Origin: Luscinia megarhynchos
Lineage: Eukaryota; Chordata; Aves; Passeriformes; Turdidae
DNA length: 64,000 bases
Direction: 5' to 3'
NCBI GenBank assembly: GCA_034336665.1
Contig: CM067568.1
Coordinates: 37,304,770-37,368,769, forward strand
Both the position numbers and the translations under genes were made by a program. The notes under the pieces were generated by a model. That model was given only the letters and a program-made list of their open reading frames with translations, was not told the DNA's origin and made no database searches. Numbering within the stretch: position 1 is the first letter of the stretch; every line of letters starts with the position of its first letter. Positions 49,701 through 62,900 of this stretch are shown here, one piece after another.

Positions 49701-52700
49701 ACCTACTTACTGTTAGTAAGGACATAGACAATAAATGGATAAATTGCATAAAGATTAAAAAATGAAAACAAGACTTTCACAAAGTAAGTTTTATGTCTTG
49801 TGTGGTTTAGGAATTCTTTGCTGGATCCTGGAATTGTTTCACTTGGACTAGGTGTTATATTTCTCTCTAAAGCTGTGTGAATCCTGCAGGGTTCAGTTCA
49901 CTAAATGAACCCCTGCAGTTTGATTCAGAAGGTTTGGAAAGGAGTCGATATTTCTTTGTTCACTTACAGATTCAAGCATTTGGTCATCTCTTGAATTCTC
50001 AGCACCTTTAAGTTAAAACATTTATCCCTTTAATCACTAATGAATGAATGAAGGCAGCCCAAGGGCTCCTTCCATGTGGGTACAAGGATGTCATTCACAG
50101 AGCTCCAGTCTTTGAGTCCCCTGAGGATCTCCCTATAACCAGGAGGGATAGCAGAGCTTTCCTGCTCTCATTTTACTTCAGGGAACTAAAAGAACCCAAA
50201 GAGCTTCCAGATCTAGAAAATAAGGTGGCAAATGCTAAACAGAATCTAGATCCAGCCATTCAAATAAGACCATAACAGGGAAATCACCAACTGGTAACTT
50301 GGATAATTCCACTCAAGGAACAAGATTCTGCATTAAGTTCTGAGGATGCTGGAAATGAACAATTTAAGTCAAGTCCTGTAGATTCACAGAGTTACTCTTT
50401 AGAGAAAAAAATAAGTGTTACATCATTTGATGAATGGAGATGTTTGGCTATAAAAATAATATTGCAGAGATTCATAGTGTAAATGGTAACAACCTTCATA
50501 GGAACTGACTCAGATTCCTTAAAGAATTAGATCTGAAAGAAGTTGAATTTTGTATTTCATGCAAATCATTTGTGCATCTCTTCCACTTTACTTTTTTGTT
50601 CTGACCTACATCTTTATTTTTCTTTTCCAGGCAGTAAAAACCTTGCAAAATATCTTCAGTCCACGAAGTTATCTTTTTTACTTGTCTTGGCCTACAAGTG
50701 TAGCCATCTGTGTCTATCAAACACTGCATTAAACAGAAATCTACATCTTGCATTTGTGTCTCCTTTCAGCCTCCAGCAACATCAAATTAGACTGGAGTAT
50801 TAGGTTACACTAGCACATCATTTGTTCACCAACTCTACAGCTAAGCTATCATTTATATTAGTAGAGTTGTGTATCATATTACTCACATGCTGTGCTAGCT
50901 TCTAGCATTTCTACAAAACTGGCTGAGAAATTAATGCAAGTGACTGAAACTCGTCACCTTGCATTGAAGGGGCTGGTGTTAATCCAAGGGTGAATCATCT
51001 TAAATCCTCTCCCTGGTGTGGCTGAAATGCCTGTGTGTTTGTTGTGACTAGGAATGATATTGCAGAAGCAGTTTCTCAGAAATCTTCTGCATGTAAAAAT
51101 CTCGGTGAATTTGGGAAGGAAGTTGTCAACAGCAATGAATAGGAAAATTGAAGAAGAACCTAACTATTAAAACCCCAAAATGTCTGTGGAAAGATTCTCC
51201 TGCCCCTCCTTCAATAGGGAAGAAGAAATAAGGGTTCCATAATTAGAGATTTAGAAATTCTATCAAAGGTTTTAATTTGATGGATGAGTCTCTCATTAAA
51301 TTTCAAAAACTCATTTTCTTTTCATTTTCCATTTCAGCAGCTCCTTCAACCAGTAATCTTCAAACCAAATTATTATAATGTGATCTCTGGGAGCCTGTAT
51401 TTGAAAACTACTGTGAATATTTTGTGGAACATGGTAATAAAAACAAATCAAGACCTTTGGCTGTAAAACCAATTTTATACCTAATATTTACTGTGAAGCA
51501 AGGGAGAAAAAGGTCTGGGTTTTACACTGTTGGGGATCAGCTTCTCTGGATAGAAAAGGGCAAAACAAAGGATATTTTCAAATGGGAAGAGAATAAGGAG
51601 AAAACTGTACCACTGAAGGCCCAGAAGCCTGGAATCACCACTGGAAAAATTCACCATCTGCACTGTCAAACTGAAGTTCATTGAATCAATTCTTTTGTCT
51701 TATGTTTCTATCTTCATTATCTCACACTTTTGTTCCATGTGTTGGAACCATAATATCTCCTGTGTACTCACACTGTAAAAAATACTGATCATCAGATATC
51801 CTTTATATCTGTGTGCCTGACTGACAATTATTATGGTTAATGTGCACCAAGGCAGCTCAAATGCTTCAGGGCACTGAGAACACTGATAACACTACAAAGT
51901 AAGTGTTAATTTATGAGCTGTTCTCTCTGCTTAATATAAAAGGGGGAATGCTTTTAAACCAGTGTTCTACAAGCTGAAAACTAATCTCCTTGTATGAGAT
52001 GTCAGAATGAGGTAATATACAGCCAAGGAAAGCATCATTTAAAAACAGAATCAGTAGTTTGAATGTCTGATAAAAATCTTTAAGCAGATAGCTCATTGGA
52101 AGTTGTTTTCCTAATCACAAAGGAATGTTGCATTAAATCATCATATTTTGAGACAGTTTCTGGAAGCATATGTGTTGCAGATTTTCTACTAATTTGGAAG
52201 GCAGCAAGACTCTATGAATAGGAAGGCACACAAAGCACATCTGGGAATGCATAAGTAGTCCTGTGGATGCTCCCATGAACCATGAATGCTGGCATAAAGC
52301 CAGCATTAGGATGGAGTTTAGGTGTTAGATCTAAAAATGATTCAGCACATGTGGCCACACAACCAGTATTCTTTAAAGATTACATTTTATCAACTACATA
52401 TACCAGTGTTGCAAATCTATAAATTTGGCCAGAGTTCTGCTTCTTTTGTCTCCTGAGAATGGAAGATGAATACAATAAATCATGAACAATTGCTATTCCT
52501 GCTCTTATATAATATCAGGAAAAGAAATAAAGGTGGTAAATAGAGGTGAAAAAGAGAGAATATTTCTCTTAAAAGCACTTTTAGATAGGAAATGCAGTAA
52601 TGATATGTAGATGGCTGTATTGTCAGGTCACCAGAAAAAGAAACATAGTTTGGGTCCTTGACTGAGCTTTCTATGTCATAAATTATCTGGATTTCCATCC

Positions 52701-53104
52701 AATTTAAGCACTGTTTGACCCTCTTGAGTTTCAGTGTATGTTTTAAAAAATGACTGCAAAAATTTCAAACCACTGTCACACTGTACTTTACATTCAGTTA
52801 TATGCAGGCTTAGTCTCCAACTGCACATGCTACAATAAAAGCAGTGAAATTGCTGAGGATCTGTGCCTGAAATAAGGTTGAGGACAGTGTTTGCCACTCT
52901 TCTCCACTGGCATAACCTGACCACAGTGTGGGCTAATTCAGGTTGTTAACCCGTATGATCATAGGAATGGCTGTAGTGGGCCAGATTAAAACTCCACCTA
53001 GCACAGTACCTGTCAGCAGACAGGCTAAAAACAGAGTGAGCTACCCTTCCCCCCTCACAACAGACTTCACTAATTTACAGCTGAGGGATTCCCCACGCCA
53101 GAGG
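46781..53104. other. Unique AT-rich non-coding DNA
   Basis: No gene, RNA gene or clear transposon is visible. Open frames are at most 86 codons (for example 50543-50803 plus, 51424-51684 plus) and unrecognised. There is a T14 run at 47672-47685, a purine-rich patch near 47995-48025 and a small hairpin at 52285-52307. Confidence 0.7.
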
Positions 53105-53980
53105 TGGTTCCTTCTGTATTTCATATTCCTCAGGATTTCTTCACAAAACTAAGTCTGACTTGTTTGTACGTCCTGTGTGTGAATACTGCTTCATGGTGAG
53201 CCTTGCCACCACGCCCAGAATCCTGCCAAGTTCTTACATGTCTTTATGGAGGCAGAGGGAGACTGTAACTTCATATGGTCTTCAAAATACAGTAATACAA
53301 CAGCTGTACAAAGAAACATAAATTTTGTTGTTTTGTTCTATGTTCCCTTGCAAGTAATTACTAACATTGTGTTGGTTTTCTTTTGACTGATACTAAACTA
53401 ATGTTTTTGTAGGACTACTATTTCTATCTTTTGCTAAAGGAATATAGCACAAATATTTTTACTTCTCTTTAGAAATATTATAATTCCAAGATCTTACTAC
53501 TGAGTGATGAGATGTCTCAAACTCTGTCTTTTCATATGTAAGGAATACCCACCCTCTCTGCCTAATAATCAACAGTAACCTACATGGATTTTATCTACAA
53601 TTCTTTCACAAAGCCATGAAATGGACTTTGTAATCTCCTTTTGCAGTTCTCTATATTTGGTCCTTGTTCTAATTTCTTTCTATAATAGTATCACTGACAG
53701 ACAGTTGCCACATTATTCCTCCCTTTTTTTGAGAAGACTAACTGATGACCTCCATTTACTGTGAAAACTGACCATGTACTCTTATTTTATGATTCATTTT
53801 CTTCAGCTACTTATCCAATACAAATATTTTTTCCATATTTTCTGCCAGTTTCTTAAACAACTTTTCATGAGGAACCTCACTGAAAGTCTCTTAAAAATCC
53901 AGCTATATTACATTATTTGTACACACTTCTTTTGACTCCTCTGAAATTCCGTAAGTTACTTGTTGGTCAGCTGAGGCAGG
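53105..53980 (-). mobile_element. Ancient L3/CR1-like LINE, highly decayed reverse transcriptase region
   Basis: The minus strand shows a collinear series of matches to the old L3/CR1-like LINEs of amniotes. First comes LTN (about 53970), then the reverse transcriptase motif at 53911-53867, which reads VI*LDF*ETFSEVPHE against the family's VIYLDFSKAFDTVPHE. Next is a 'GGTCAGTTTTCACAGT' block near 53780. A damaged ADD catalytic segment (AGTGATACTA for AGATGATACTA) follows near 53690, and AGATCTTGGA near 53495. Weaker similarity continues through AATGTT and TTTTGAAGACC (53300-53365) to about 53105. Stops, frameshifts and internal deletions show it is long dead. The core at 53480-53980 is well supported; the left third is less certain. 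Confidence 0.72.
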
Positions 53981-56900
53981 CTATATAAATAGTTTAAGAA
54001 ATTTGGCTAATTTTCAAGAAAGGAGCATTGGAGGATACACAGGTGCACTGCCATGTAGGCTCTCCATTCTGTACAGTGGAGAACCACAAACAAACAGTAA
54101 AGGTATCTCTAAGCAGAATAACTGAACACAAAATACATTTTGGTCTAAACCTCAATTCCACTTACAGAACTACTTTTGTTGGTTGGGATAGATGCTAATG
54201 CAGGGGATTCTTATAACAGTCACTATTTACTCACAGTAAATGTAAAAGGAGTCATTCAATTCTTTTAAGTAATGAGGCAGGTGAAATAAAATCAGTTGTT
54301 ACCCTAGAGATTGGCACATAAGAACAAATGTGGGCAGAGATGTTTGATTGTGTGCATTTTCCCACCAATCAAATAAATAGCAAGAAACACAAGATAAACC
54401 TAGGAAGAAAACAACAAAGTAGTGCTGAACACAAAAGGATGTTTTGTGATCCTGGGATTTCAGACTTAGCAGTTTCTGCTCTCACCAGTGTGGCTATCCA
54501 AAGAGATGCACAAACACGAGGAGGAAAGCTGGACACAAAGGCAATTTTTCTTCCTGCAAATTTTGTATTGGAAGAATGCCTGGAGAAGCTGAAGGAACGA
54601 TACTGAGAAACTGAAAACAAGATCCTATACATGGACTAGAGGGTGGATATGCAGAGCTGGGGGGGAAAAAACCCAAAATGTCCAACTTCTGTACCTGGCA
54701 CAACTCTAGAAATGAATAGCAAAACATAACATATTTGTCCATATGTCACTACAAAAGGAAGAGTCAATGTGGATTTCAGAGAGGGAAGCTGTATCTCACA
54801 AGACTATTACCTCAAACATTGCTAGTCAGCTAGTAAATAAGAGTACATTGATTGACAGGGATGGGGTGTAGGAAGTCCATTTTGTGATTACCAGCACAAG
54901 GAAAAGACACTAGAAGAAACATTCCTAACCATTTACTCATGGCTGTTGTCAGAGGGAGCTCACTGAACATTTGCTCTGAGCCAGTGGATGCATTCTTATC
55001 TCATCCTTTTCTCACATAATTTATTGAAGCTGAACAGTTCTGAGGCTTCCAACCCTCTGCCAGATCTGGTTATGATTGGCAAAAGATTGAAAAAATTATG
55101 AAGGGGAGTGAATAAATGGCAGCAAGAGAGACACACAGCAGGAATACATGAGCCTTCTGTCTTCACATTCTTAAATGATTCCAGCAAAAGCTTCTGCTGA
55201 AGACTTGGCCATGGTTTGTATCTTGAACCATTTAGAATGTAAAAGGACATTTTTCATTGTCTATAAATATATTTGGAATAAATTATAAAAGTCCCATTGA
55301 GAGCATTTTGTCTTTTAGCTGTATGTTCTGTTTCCTGTGATACAGTGAAAATTAAAGATCCCAAAGCTACGAAATTACAATGTTTTTACTGATACATCAA
55401 TATTTACGCTTCCCATTTAAGTATGGAAGGGAAGATAATCATCTTAATTAGGGTCATCAAGTAGTTTGGCTCACAAGATGTATAATCTTAGCTGATTTCA
55501 TATAGATTTTTGTTAGTTTCACATGCTTTTTAGAAGTGCTTATCTAACTAAAATCCATTGTTATTACAAAGCAAGGAATTAACCCAACCCTACATTCAAA
55601 TGCATTCTGATTTAATAGGGCAGAATTACATACAGGACATATGCAAACACTGACTTTTACATATGCATACTATGAAACTGAAAACTGTTGCCCCATTATG
55701 TTAAAAAGTTAAGTTTCAAAGTTGAATCACACCAAAACTTTGGAAAAAAAAATTCCCATACTGAACTCTGCAACTTGAACATATTTTCTAGTAAAAATGT
55801 ATTGCTGTTTTGAGTTGTAAAAGATGGTTTAGAAAATAAATAGGACTATCTGTAAATAACGGCATTAAAGTACCTGTTACAGATGAAAACAAACTCCTTC
55901 TAGCATCATGTGCAGAACACCCTTCATTTACAGAGATCCATAACAACATCTAGATGGAAGAGCAGCCAGTGTCTTGAAAGCTGCTGGCTCTGGGTAAGAA
56001 GTCACAGCAAAAGCCTCTGTGGCACAGGAAGTCCTTTCACTTTTCAGAACGTCATTCATCATGCTGGGGAAACAGCAGGAAAGTAACCTACTACTACTTA
56101 ATAGGCTTCTGCATAGCAACTAGCTTTGAAGCAGCAGCTGCCCACAGTAAATTTCGCTGACCCTTAGAGCCTTTCTCCAAGTTTTCCAACTGTTTTGTCT
56201 CCTGAGTTACAACTCGGTGTTAGGTCCAAGTCACCAGCACCTGACAAAACTTAGAAGCTCCAACAATGTGAGAATGGGGGATGTTGTCTTTTCCATGCAA
56301 CACCAGCAGAGAGACCTGATGCCATTACATTTACTAATAGAGAAACTTTTCTCCCTCTGAAACAGGGGCTGCTTTAGAGGATGGCATCACACAACATGCA
56401 TGTGCACTGCTACAGAATGTAAGACAATAAAATGTTAGATTGCTGGCACAGTAATCAGCACTCTGTCACAATACCATGCTCTACATCTTATTCATTAAAC
56501 CTTAAATGTGTAGCAGTTTAATTCTGCTGTTTTCACCAAAGTGGTGAAAATATATATTAACATGCAATCTACAGAGAATGGCAGGATAAAAGACACTAAC
56601 ACATCAATTAATTAAGCCTTAAATTAGTTATTTACTCAAGACCTGCTAATCAAATGCACTCCTGCATTTTTTGTTCTAATGCCTGTGAACTCAGTGCCAG
56701 GAAATTATTTCACTTCCTCCTTAAACCATTTCTTCTCACCAGAGTTTGTGAAACTGAAGACATTACACCAGTCTCCTTCAAACAAATCCTGTCATTGTCC
56801 CCTCCTGTCCTTGTTGACATCAGGTGTCAGCTTTCTTCTTGCCTCTCCTTATCTGTTTTCTTTGGAGCTCTCCTCCTCTCCTTTTTCCCAGTGCTGCTCA

Positions 56901-59900
56901 TATGTCCCCTTTCTGTCTTCCCTTCCCAATATCCATCTTCTATGAGCTCCCTGCACACCATAATGCTCCTATGTTTAAGAACATACCTTTCACAGTGCCA
57001 CAGGCCATCCTTCTAGAGTGGACCACAACAAAATGAGAGATTAAAGATTTTTAAGAAGGTCCACTTCTTTTCTATAGATTTTGTAAATCAGGATATTGGT
57101 CACTTTCCCCATTATCTTGAACCTCTGAATTCTAATTAGGTTTTCAAATGAACTAGTTAGAGAATAAAAGTTTCATTTAGCTCCAACAGTGGTGAGTAAT
57201 CTAGCCTGATATAAATGCTTGGCATGCTTATGTTAGTGTTGGAGCTACAGCTACACTGTTAATGTTCAAGGTTAGGTTGTGTTAAACACCAAAAATAGAA
57301 ACATGAAATACTATGGCAAGATTACCACTTGTCCTTTACACTTGCACATAATAAATGGAATGTAAATGTCCTCTTGGCTCCTCACATGAATAAAACATGG
57401 TAAGGGATCACATAATGGTAGAAAGAATATTCATTCCAAGTTTGTCTGTCCTCAAATCACAAGTTGGAGGGGTAGCAGAAGAATATTTGCCTTTCTTGGA
57501 AATTTGCCTGGGTGGTTAGAAAACGAAAATAGAATTAGATTAAATTGCCACCAGTGTAGAGTAGATACAACCTGTCCAAAAAAAAAAGTCACAGTTAACC
57601 TATGAGCTATGGATCCTTAATCTTCCTTTCTCATCAAAGAATCATAAAGAAAATTCTCAAAGGAAAATAATTGAAGAATGGTCTCCATCTGGAAAAAGAG
57701 AGAATGTATGAACTTAGATTAGATGGTTTACAGGAATGAAACAATCCTAATTTAGAAAATAAAGACTTCCTTTGGAAATCAATTTTGAAATTGCATTCAA
57801 GGGGTGAAGTGCTTGAGTAGCTTGTGCCACTGTTGGCAAATGCAATGTGAGTAAAAAAAGCAAGTTCAGTTTTAAATGACAATACTAAGAGACAGAACAC
57901 CACTCAATCAAATCCCTGGCTCCTTCAGTTAAGATACTTCAGAGAAATCATAAGTAGAAACTAGAGAGGCACTGGCAAGTAAAAACACATTATATATTAT
58001 TATCTGTTTTGTACCTTGGATTCCAATTTTGAAGTTGAAAATATTACTACTACTACCCATTTTTTGTTGAAATCCTCTCTGTTATTGTTTTTCCCTTTAT
58101 CTTTTTAAATAAGTCTAGCATTCAGAGTGAAATGAGGTGAATCTGAAATATGGAGATTCTAGGGACAGAACAAATCCAAGCCCTCCAGTATTACTCGAAT
58201 TTTGTGCAATATGGGAACCTCAGGAATTACAATTGCTTTTAATCAAGCTGCAAACAGCATTTTGAGGACTGGTCTGAGAAGCAAAAAAGCCTTGCTTTTA
58301 GCTGGCAGAAATAAGTTAATTCCCTTTTGGTGCAGATCAAAGGATAGCAGAAAAGCCCACAATGCTTTGCTAACACCATTTTGTCATAGTAGCTCTAAAA
58401 GCTATCATAATATAAATAATAAACTATGTTATTATAAATCTTTGAGTCAGTGTGATATCTTTACTTCCATGAGTTTTCTGGTCAGAGTAATTTTAATTTA
58501 CTCCTCTGATACAAGTCTGGAGTGAATTCACACAAATCCTCCTTCTTGTTCCAGGCACGACAATGCCAGCAAGGGAGGAATGCAAAGCTGTGAGCAAAAT
58601 AATTTCTTCAGAGGGAAATGCTAGATCAATATTTAAAAGTAAACAAACAAAACTCCAACTTAAGTGCACTGACAATTCATCCTCTCACATCAGCCATGCC
58701 ATTAAGTGGGTACAGTAACCACAACTTTTTTCTGTGGTAACAAGAGGAAAAAGCCATGGAAATGCTCTCTGCAAAGGCCATTGCAGTACTGCCAGATAGC
58801 AGCCAAATATTCCACCACAAGTTGCAAGACCTCTTTGTCCAATAAAAATGAAAGGTCCTGAGATATATAAACCATATAGTGAAGGCTGTAAACAGATTTG
58901 AAATTCCTTTTTTAACTGACGGAGCCAGTTAATTTTGCTAGCATGAACCTATTTTTGATGGCATCAAATACAAATACATGCAGGTAAATTAGCACATTTC
59001 TGAAGAGTTCTTCTGGAGCAATTTTTACCTGGATAACACAAGTTTCCTTTTTTGATACTGGCTGATTTCCCAACAGTTTTAGTATGTGGACAAAATGGCA
59101 TCTTTTTTTGATAGCCTGACTTATTTTTTAATTTTGTTATTTATTCAGTTAAGTAAGGCAAAAGGTATCTATTTCATGCCTGTCTGTAAATTTTTTTCTG
59201 TTAGTGAAATCACCCAGTATAAAATAATTAAGTTACTGGTTTCTGGAGAATAGAAAGACACCAAAGCCATTTACAACTGTGTGCAGAAAATGTTTTTCTC
59301 TTCTTATTTCTTGTTTTCAATTATAATTTCAAGCTACATATGATGTTCAATATAGAATAAATCAAGTTTCACTAAAGAAGACAGAACATTCAAGGCCAAT
59401 GGTTTGTGCATTTTATATCATTTACATAAACAGATCCTTTCTTTTACAGAGGGTTTAAAATTAATACTTAAAAACAAATACACCCTCCCTCACCCCCTTC
59501 CCCCCAGTGAATTAGCCTCAGCATTCTAAAGAATGCACAGCAACTAACTATCAATTAAATATATGGAAAAGAAATTAACATTACTGATATATGATATTTT
59601 ATAAAACTATATATTAAAGAAGATTTTAAAAGTTGGACATGAAATCTTTTTAAGATAATTATTTGCATGCACTGTTTCAGACAATTCATGTTTAAACAGA
59701 AATAAAATAAAAATTATGGCCGTATAGCATAAATAAGTGAAGGTTGAAGGATCAGATACAATGAAACAGTGAATTTAGGAGAGCTGAAAATAGAAGCCTG
59801 TGCAAATGCCCCACAGTTTTTGATACAGGAGTCACACTGGCATCTAAAATGACCAAATGCAATTCAGCATAATTTAGAAACAAGATAAAATTTTGCATAC

Positions 59901-62900
59901 TCTACTTTCCATTAACAGCCTTACAACTCTGAGACAGTGCTCAAAGGCTCCACCTTAATCTTCCAGGCTTTTTAAGGGAAGTGACATTCCTAAATTCCAC
60001 ATCAGACTGACAGTAAACTCCTGAATTGTCCCCAGAGACTCCTCCTGTATCTGTTACTTCGCCCTTCGGGTTACAGTCTTGGCCTTATCACACAAAGTTT
60101 ACTGCAGCTCCCCTCCACTATAAACTGAGCTCATTTTTTTTGTATATTTTCACCTCCTGCGTGCAAATTCAATTTCTCATATTGCTACCTATTAGAAAGA
60201 GCAACCTGATCACTCTGCACAGTAAGATTTGAAAAGAAGTTATATAAATGTATCAGGATGATCAAACATGAAAGCATGTGTTGGAAAGGACATTCAGATA
60301 AAAACTCAATTAATAAAACTATAAAGAAAGTGTCTAAAAATTTCCTTAAACATTTCAAGTTTCATACATACTTAGGTACATTCAATTGTCAGAATGTCAA
60401 AATCTACATGAAAAAGAAGAGCTCTATTTAGAGACTAAGAAATGGCCTTAAGAAATAAAGCTTTCTTACAAAAATCAGGAAAGATGTAGAGTTCCCAACT
60501 CACTGTACGCTGGGGCTAAACCACAGAGAAACCAAAGTTGAGAACAATGACAAATCTTTTATTTCTACATCATTTACATATCAATAATGAAAATTGATAG
60601 TAATAATATGGCATTAATTGTAAAATTCTATGAGGAGAGAAAAAACAACAAATACTACACCTAGTAGGAGTTAGGGTCATAAAAAGAAAAAAAACTAAAA
60701 TAGAAAGTTGCAGAGTAAACATCTGCAAGCAGAGCTACTGTTTGAGAGAAAAGGGAGAAGCAAAGGCTCACGTAGGCCATTACCACGCAGCCTGAAACTT
60801 AAAGCAACACAATTGGCACAGGATTTTTCCTGCAAGATCAAAAGGAAGCAGCAATGCCATCTGCTGTTTGCTTTGAAAAATTGTTAGAGCAGATGTTCCC
60901 ATGTGTGGACTCTCCATCCCTTCTACTAAGAAACCACTTGAAAAATAACCATGAAATAACATGGGGAAAACATCTGCATGGAATACAGAAGACCACCAGT
61001 AGTGAAGCACAGGAAAGCCAAGAGAGGAGGAGAGAAAGCGCTGGAGCAATTCAAGCACGGCTAGGACTAGGTCAGAGACAGGCACCCCGTGGTGTGGCAT
61101 AACCTCCATATGTATACATATGTATAACCACTCACTGGTTGTCTTTTCCTTTCGTTACTCAGCAGGAGGAAGCCAGATTTCTCATCCATTGGACCTGTGT
61201 CAGGCAAGGCACTCTGTGAGTAAAGCCAAACACCACAAAGAATGTGCTGAAGAACCTGCATGGAGAGGCACAAGGATGACTTACTCCTTCCTCTCCCTTC
61301 CCACAGGCTTATACCCCACCCAGCACAATAAAAACACAGCAGTGTATTTCTCATTATGGGTAGAGAAATGACATGCTTTCTGTATTTACAAAACTGCTTT
61401 TACTTCAAAATTGTGAAATCTTCATCAGTTTACACTAAATCTGACAAACCTTTCAACAGTACCATCACAGTGACCACGATGTTATGGTACCATCCAAATG
61501 CTATAGGAGATAAACAGAAAGAAGGCACAAGATGAACTGAATGTTTTATGTGTATCCTAGAAGTCTTAAAAAGAGCCCATTTACCAGTCCTACAGCACTG
61601 TTAGAGATGAATGCAAAGATATATTACCAGCAATGAGTCTAGCTTAAAAATATATAAAATATAAAAATCCATTCTAGATAGAGAAACTGGACAGAGAAAT
61701 TGGAGAAGTCTTGAGAAATCAATCTTGGGAAATTGGACAGTGAATTTGCCTGAATTTTAAAAGATATTCATGGCAAAACATTTGCAAAGGACTGATTGAT
61801 TTATACAGCATGTGATTTTAGTCAAGAAAGTATACACTATGACAAAGTTCTGCAAAATTCAGGAGAGTAGATGACAAGCATCATTTTAAAAAGTCTGAAG
61901 AAACAAACTACATTAAAAAGTTAGTTTTTTTATTTCAGTGGAAACACCAAGAAAATTATTCATTTCCCTTGACCTTATGACCTCACATTTTAGAAGCTTA
62001 TTAAGAGAATTAACTCAAATATCACCATATAGATATTCTATGTACAGGCATATAACTTGGCATTTCACCTTGCCCTTGAAATTGTGCTGGGTAATTTCTT
62101 TGCAAACAGAAGCCTGTAAAGGGCAGTGGCTTTTGTTAGAACAGCACATTCCTCAAACTTCTTTTTGGTCTCATCTCAAAATGTGCTTGCTAATGTATGT
62201 ATGAATAGACCTTTTTCTTCCCTGGAACTGTGGAGGACCAGGGTGGACATTAACATTTTTTGACCTACCACCTCTTCACTACAATTTCAGGGAAGGGATA
62301 ATAAATTTTTATCTTTGTTATTAGCAGACTACTGAGTCATGATCTTTACACTATAATAATTTATTCCTTACTAACCTGAAATGATGGAAAACTTTCTAAG
62401 ATTAAGATTTCAACTTTTGGAGTAGATAAATGTTAGGGCTTGGATGGAAATGCAGCTTGCACAGAGACACTTCCAGAAAGAATCCATAGAAGTTTACTGA
62501 AGATTTTCAGAGATAACTTTTCCTGCTGCTCCACTCACTGTGCACCAATGATGGACCCCTTAAGTTATAGCAATGACAGTGTAGATAAATACTTGGTTAA
62601 ACAAGTAAACAAGACTTCCTCCATTTTTTTATTTTGAAATAGCAGCCACCAGGATTGCTTGTTTTGACCATCAAGACAGCCAGTCATTTAGCTATTCTGC
62701 TGCTTGAACAGGGGTAGGAAGCTCTAGTGATCTCAGACTGCATACAGAAAGAATCACATATTATTCCAGGAAAGAGATAGATCCTAAAAAGACTGAATGA
62801 TCTACATGATGGATGCTTTCATTCCCAACAGACTAAACTAAGGAAAAAACAGCTATATGAGAGATGCTGGCATTTTACTTCATGTTTACCAGTGTTTCAG

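Noticed and set aside
52285..52307. Perfect hairpin with 9-base stem (AATGCTGGC/GCCAGCATT) and 5-base loop
   Set aside because: About one or two such hairpins are expected by chance in 64 kb, and nothing around it suggests a terminator, miRNA or protein site.
54328..54742. Overlapping open frames of 92, 87 and 82 codons
   Set aside because: None of the translations is recognisable, all three overlap one another on opposite strands, and there is no exon-like splice context that I can defend.
57178..57247. 11-base perfect inverted repeat TAGCTCCAACA/TGTTGGAGCTA with 48-base spacer
   Set aside because: Close to chance expectation for this spacer range, with no flanking target duplication to suggest a small DNA transposon.
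61107..61122. 16-base perfect palindrome CATATGTATACATATG
   Set aside because: About one palindrome of this size is expected by chance in a window this long, and it is a simple alternating purine-pyrimidine sequence.
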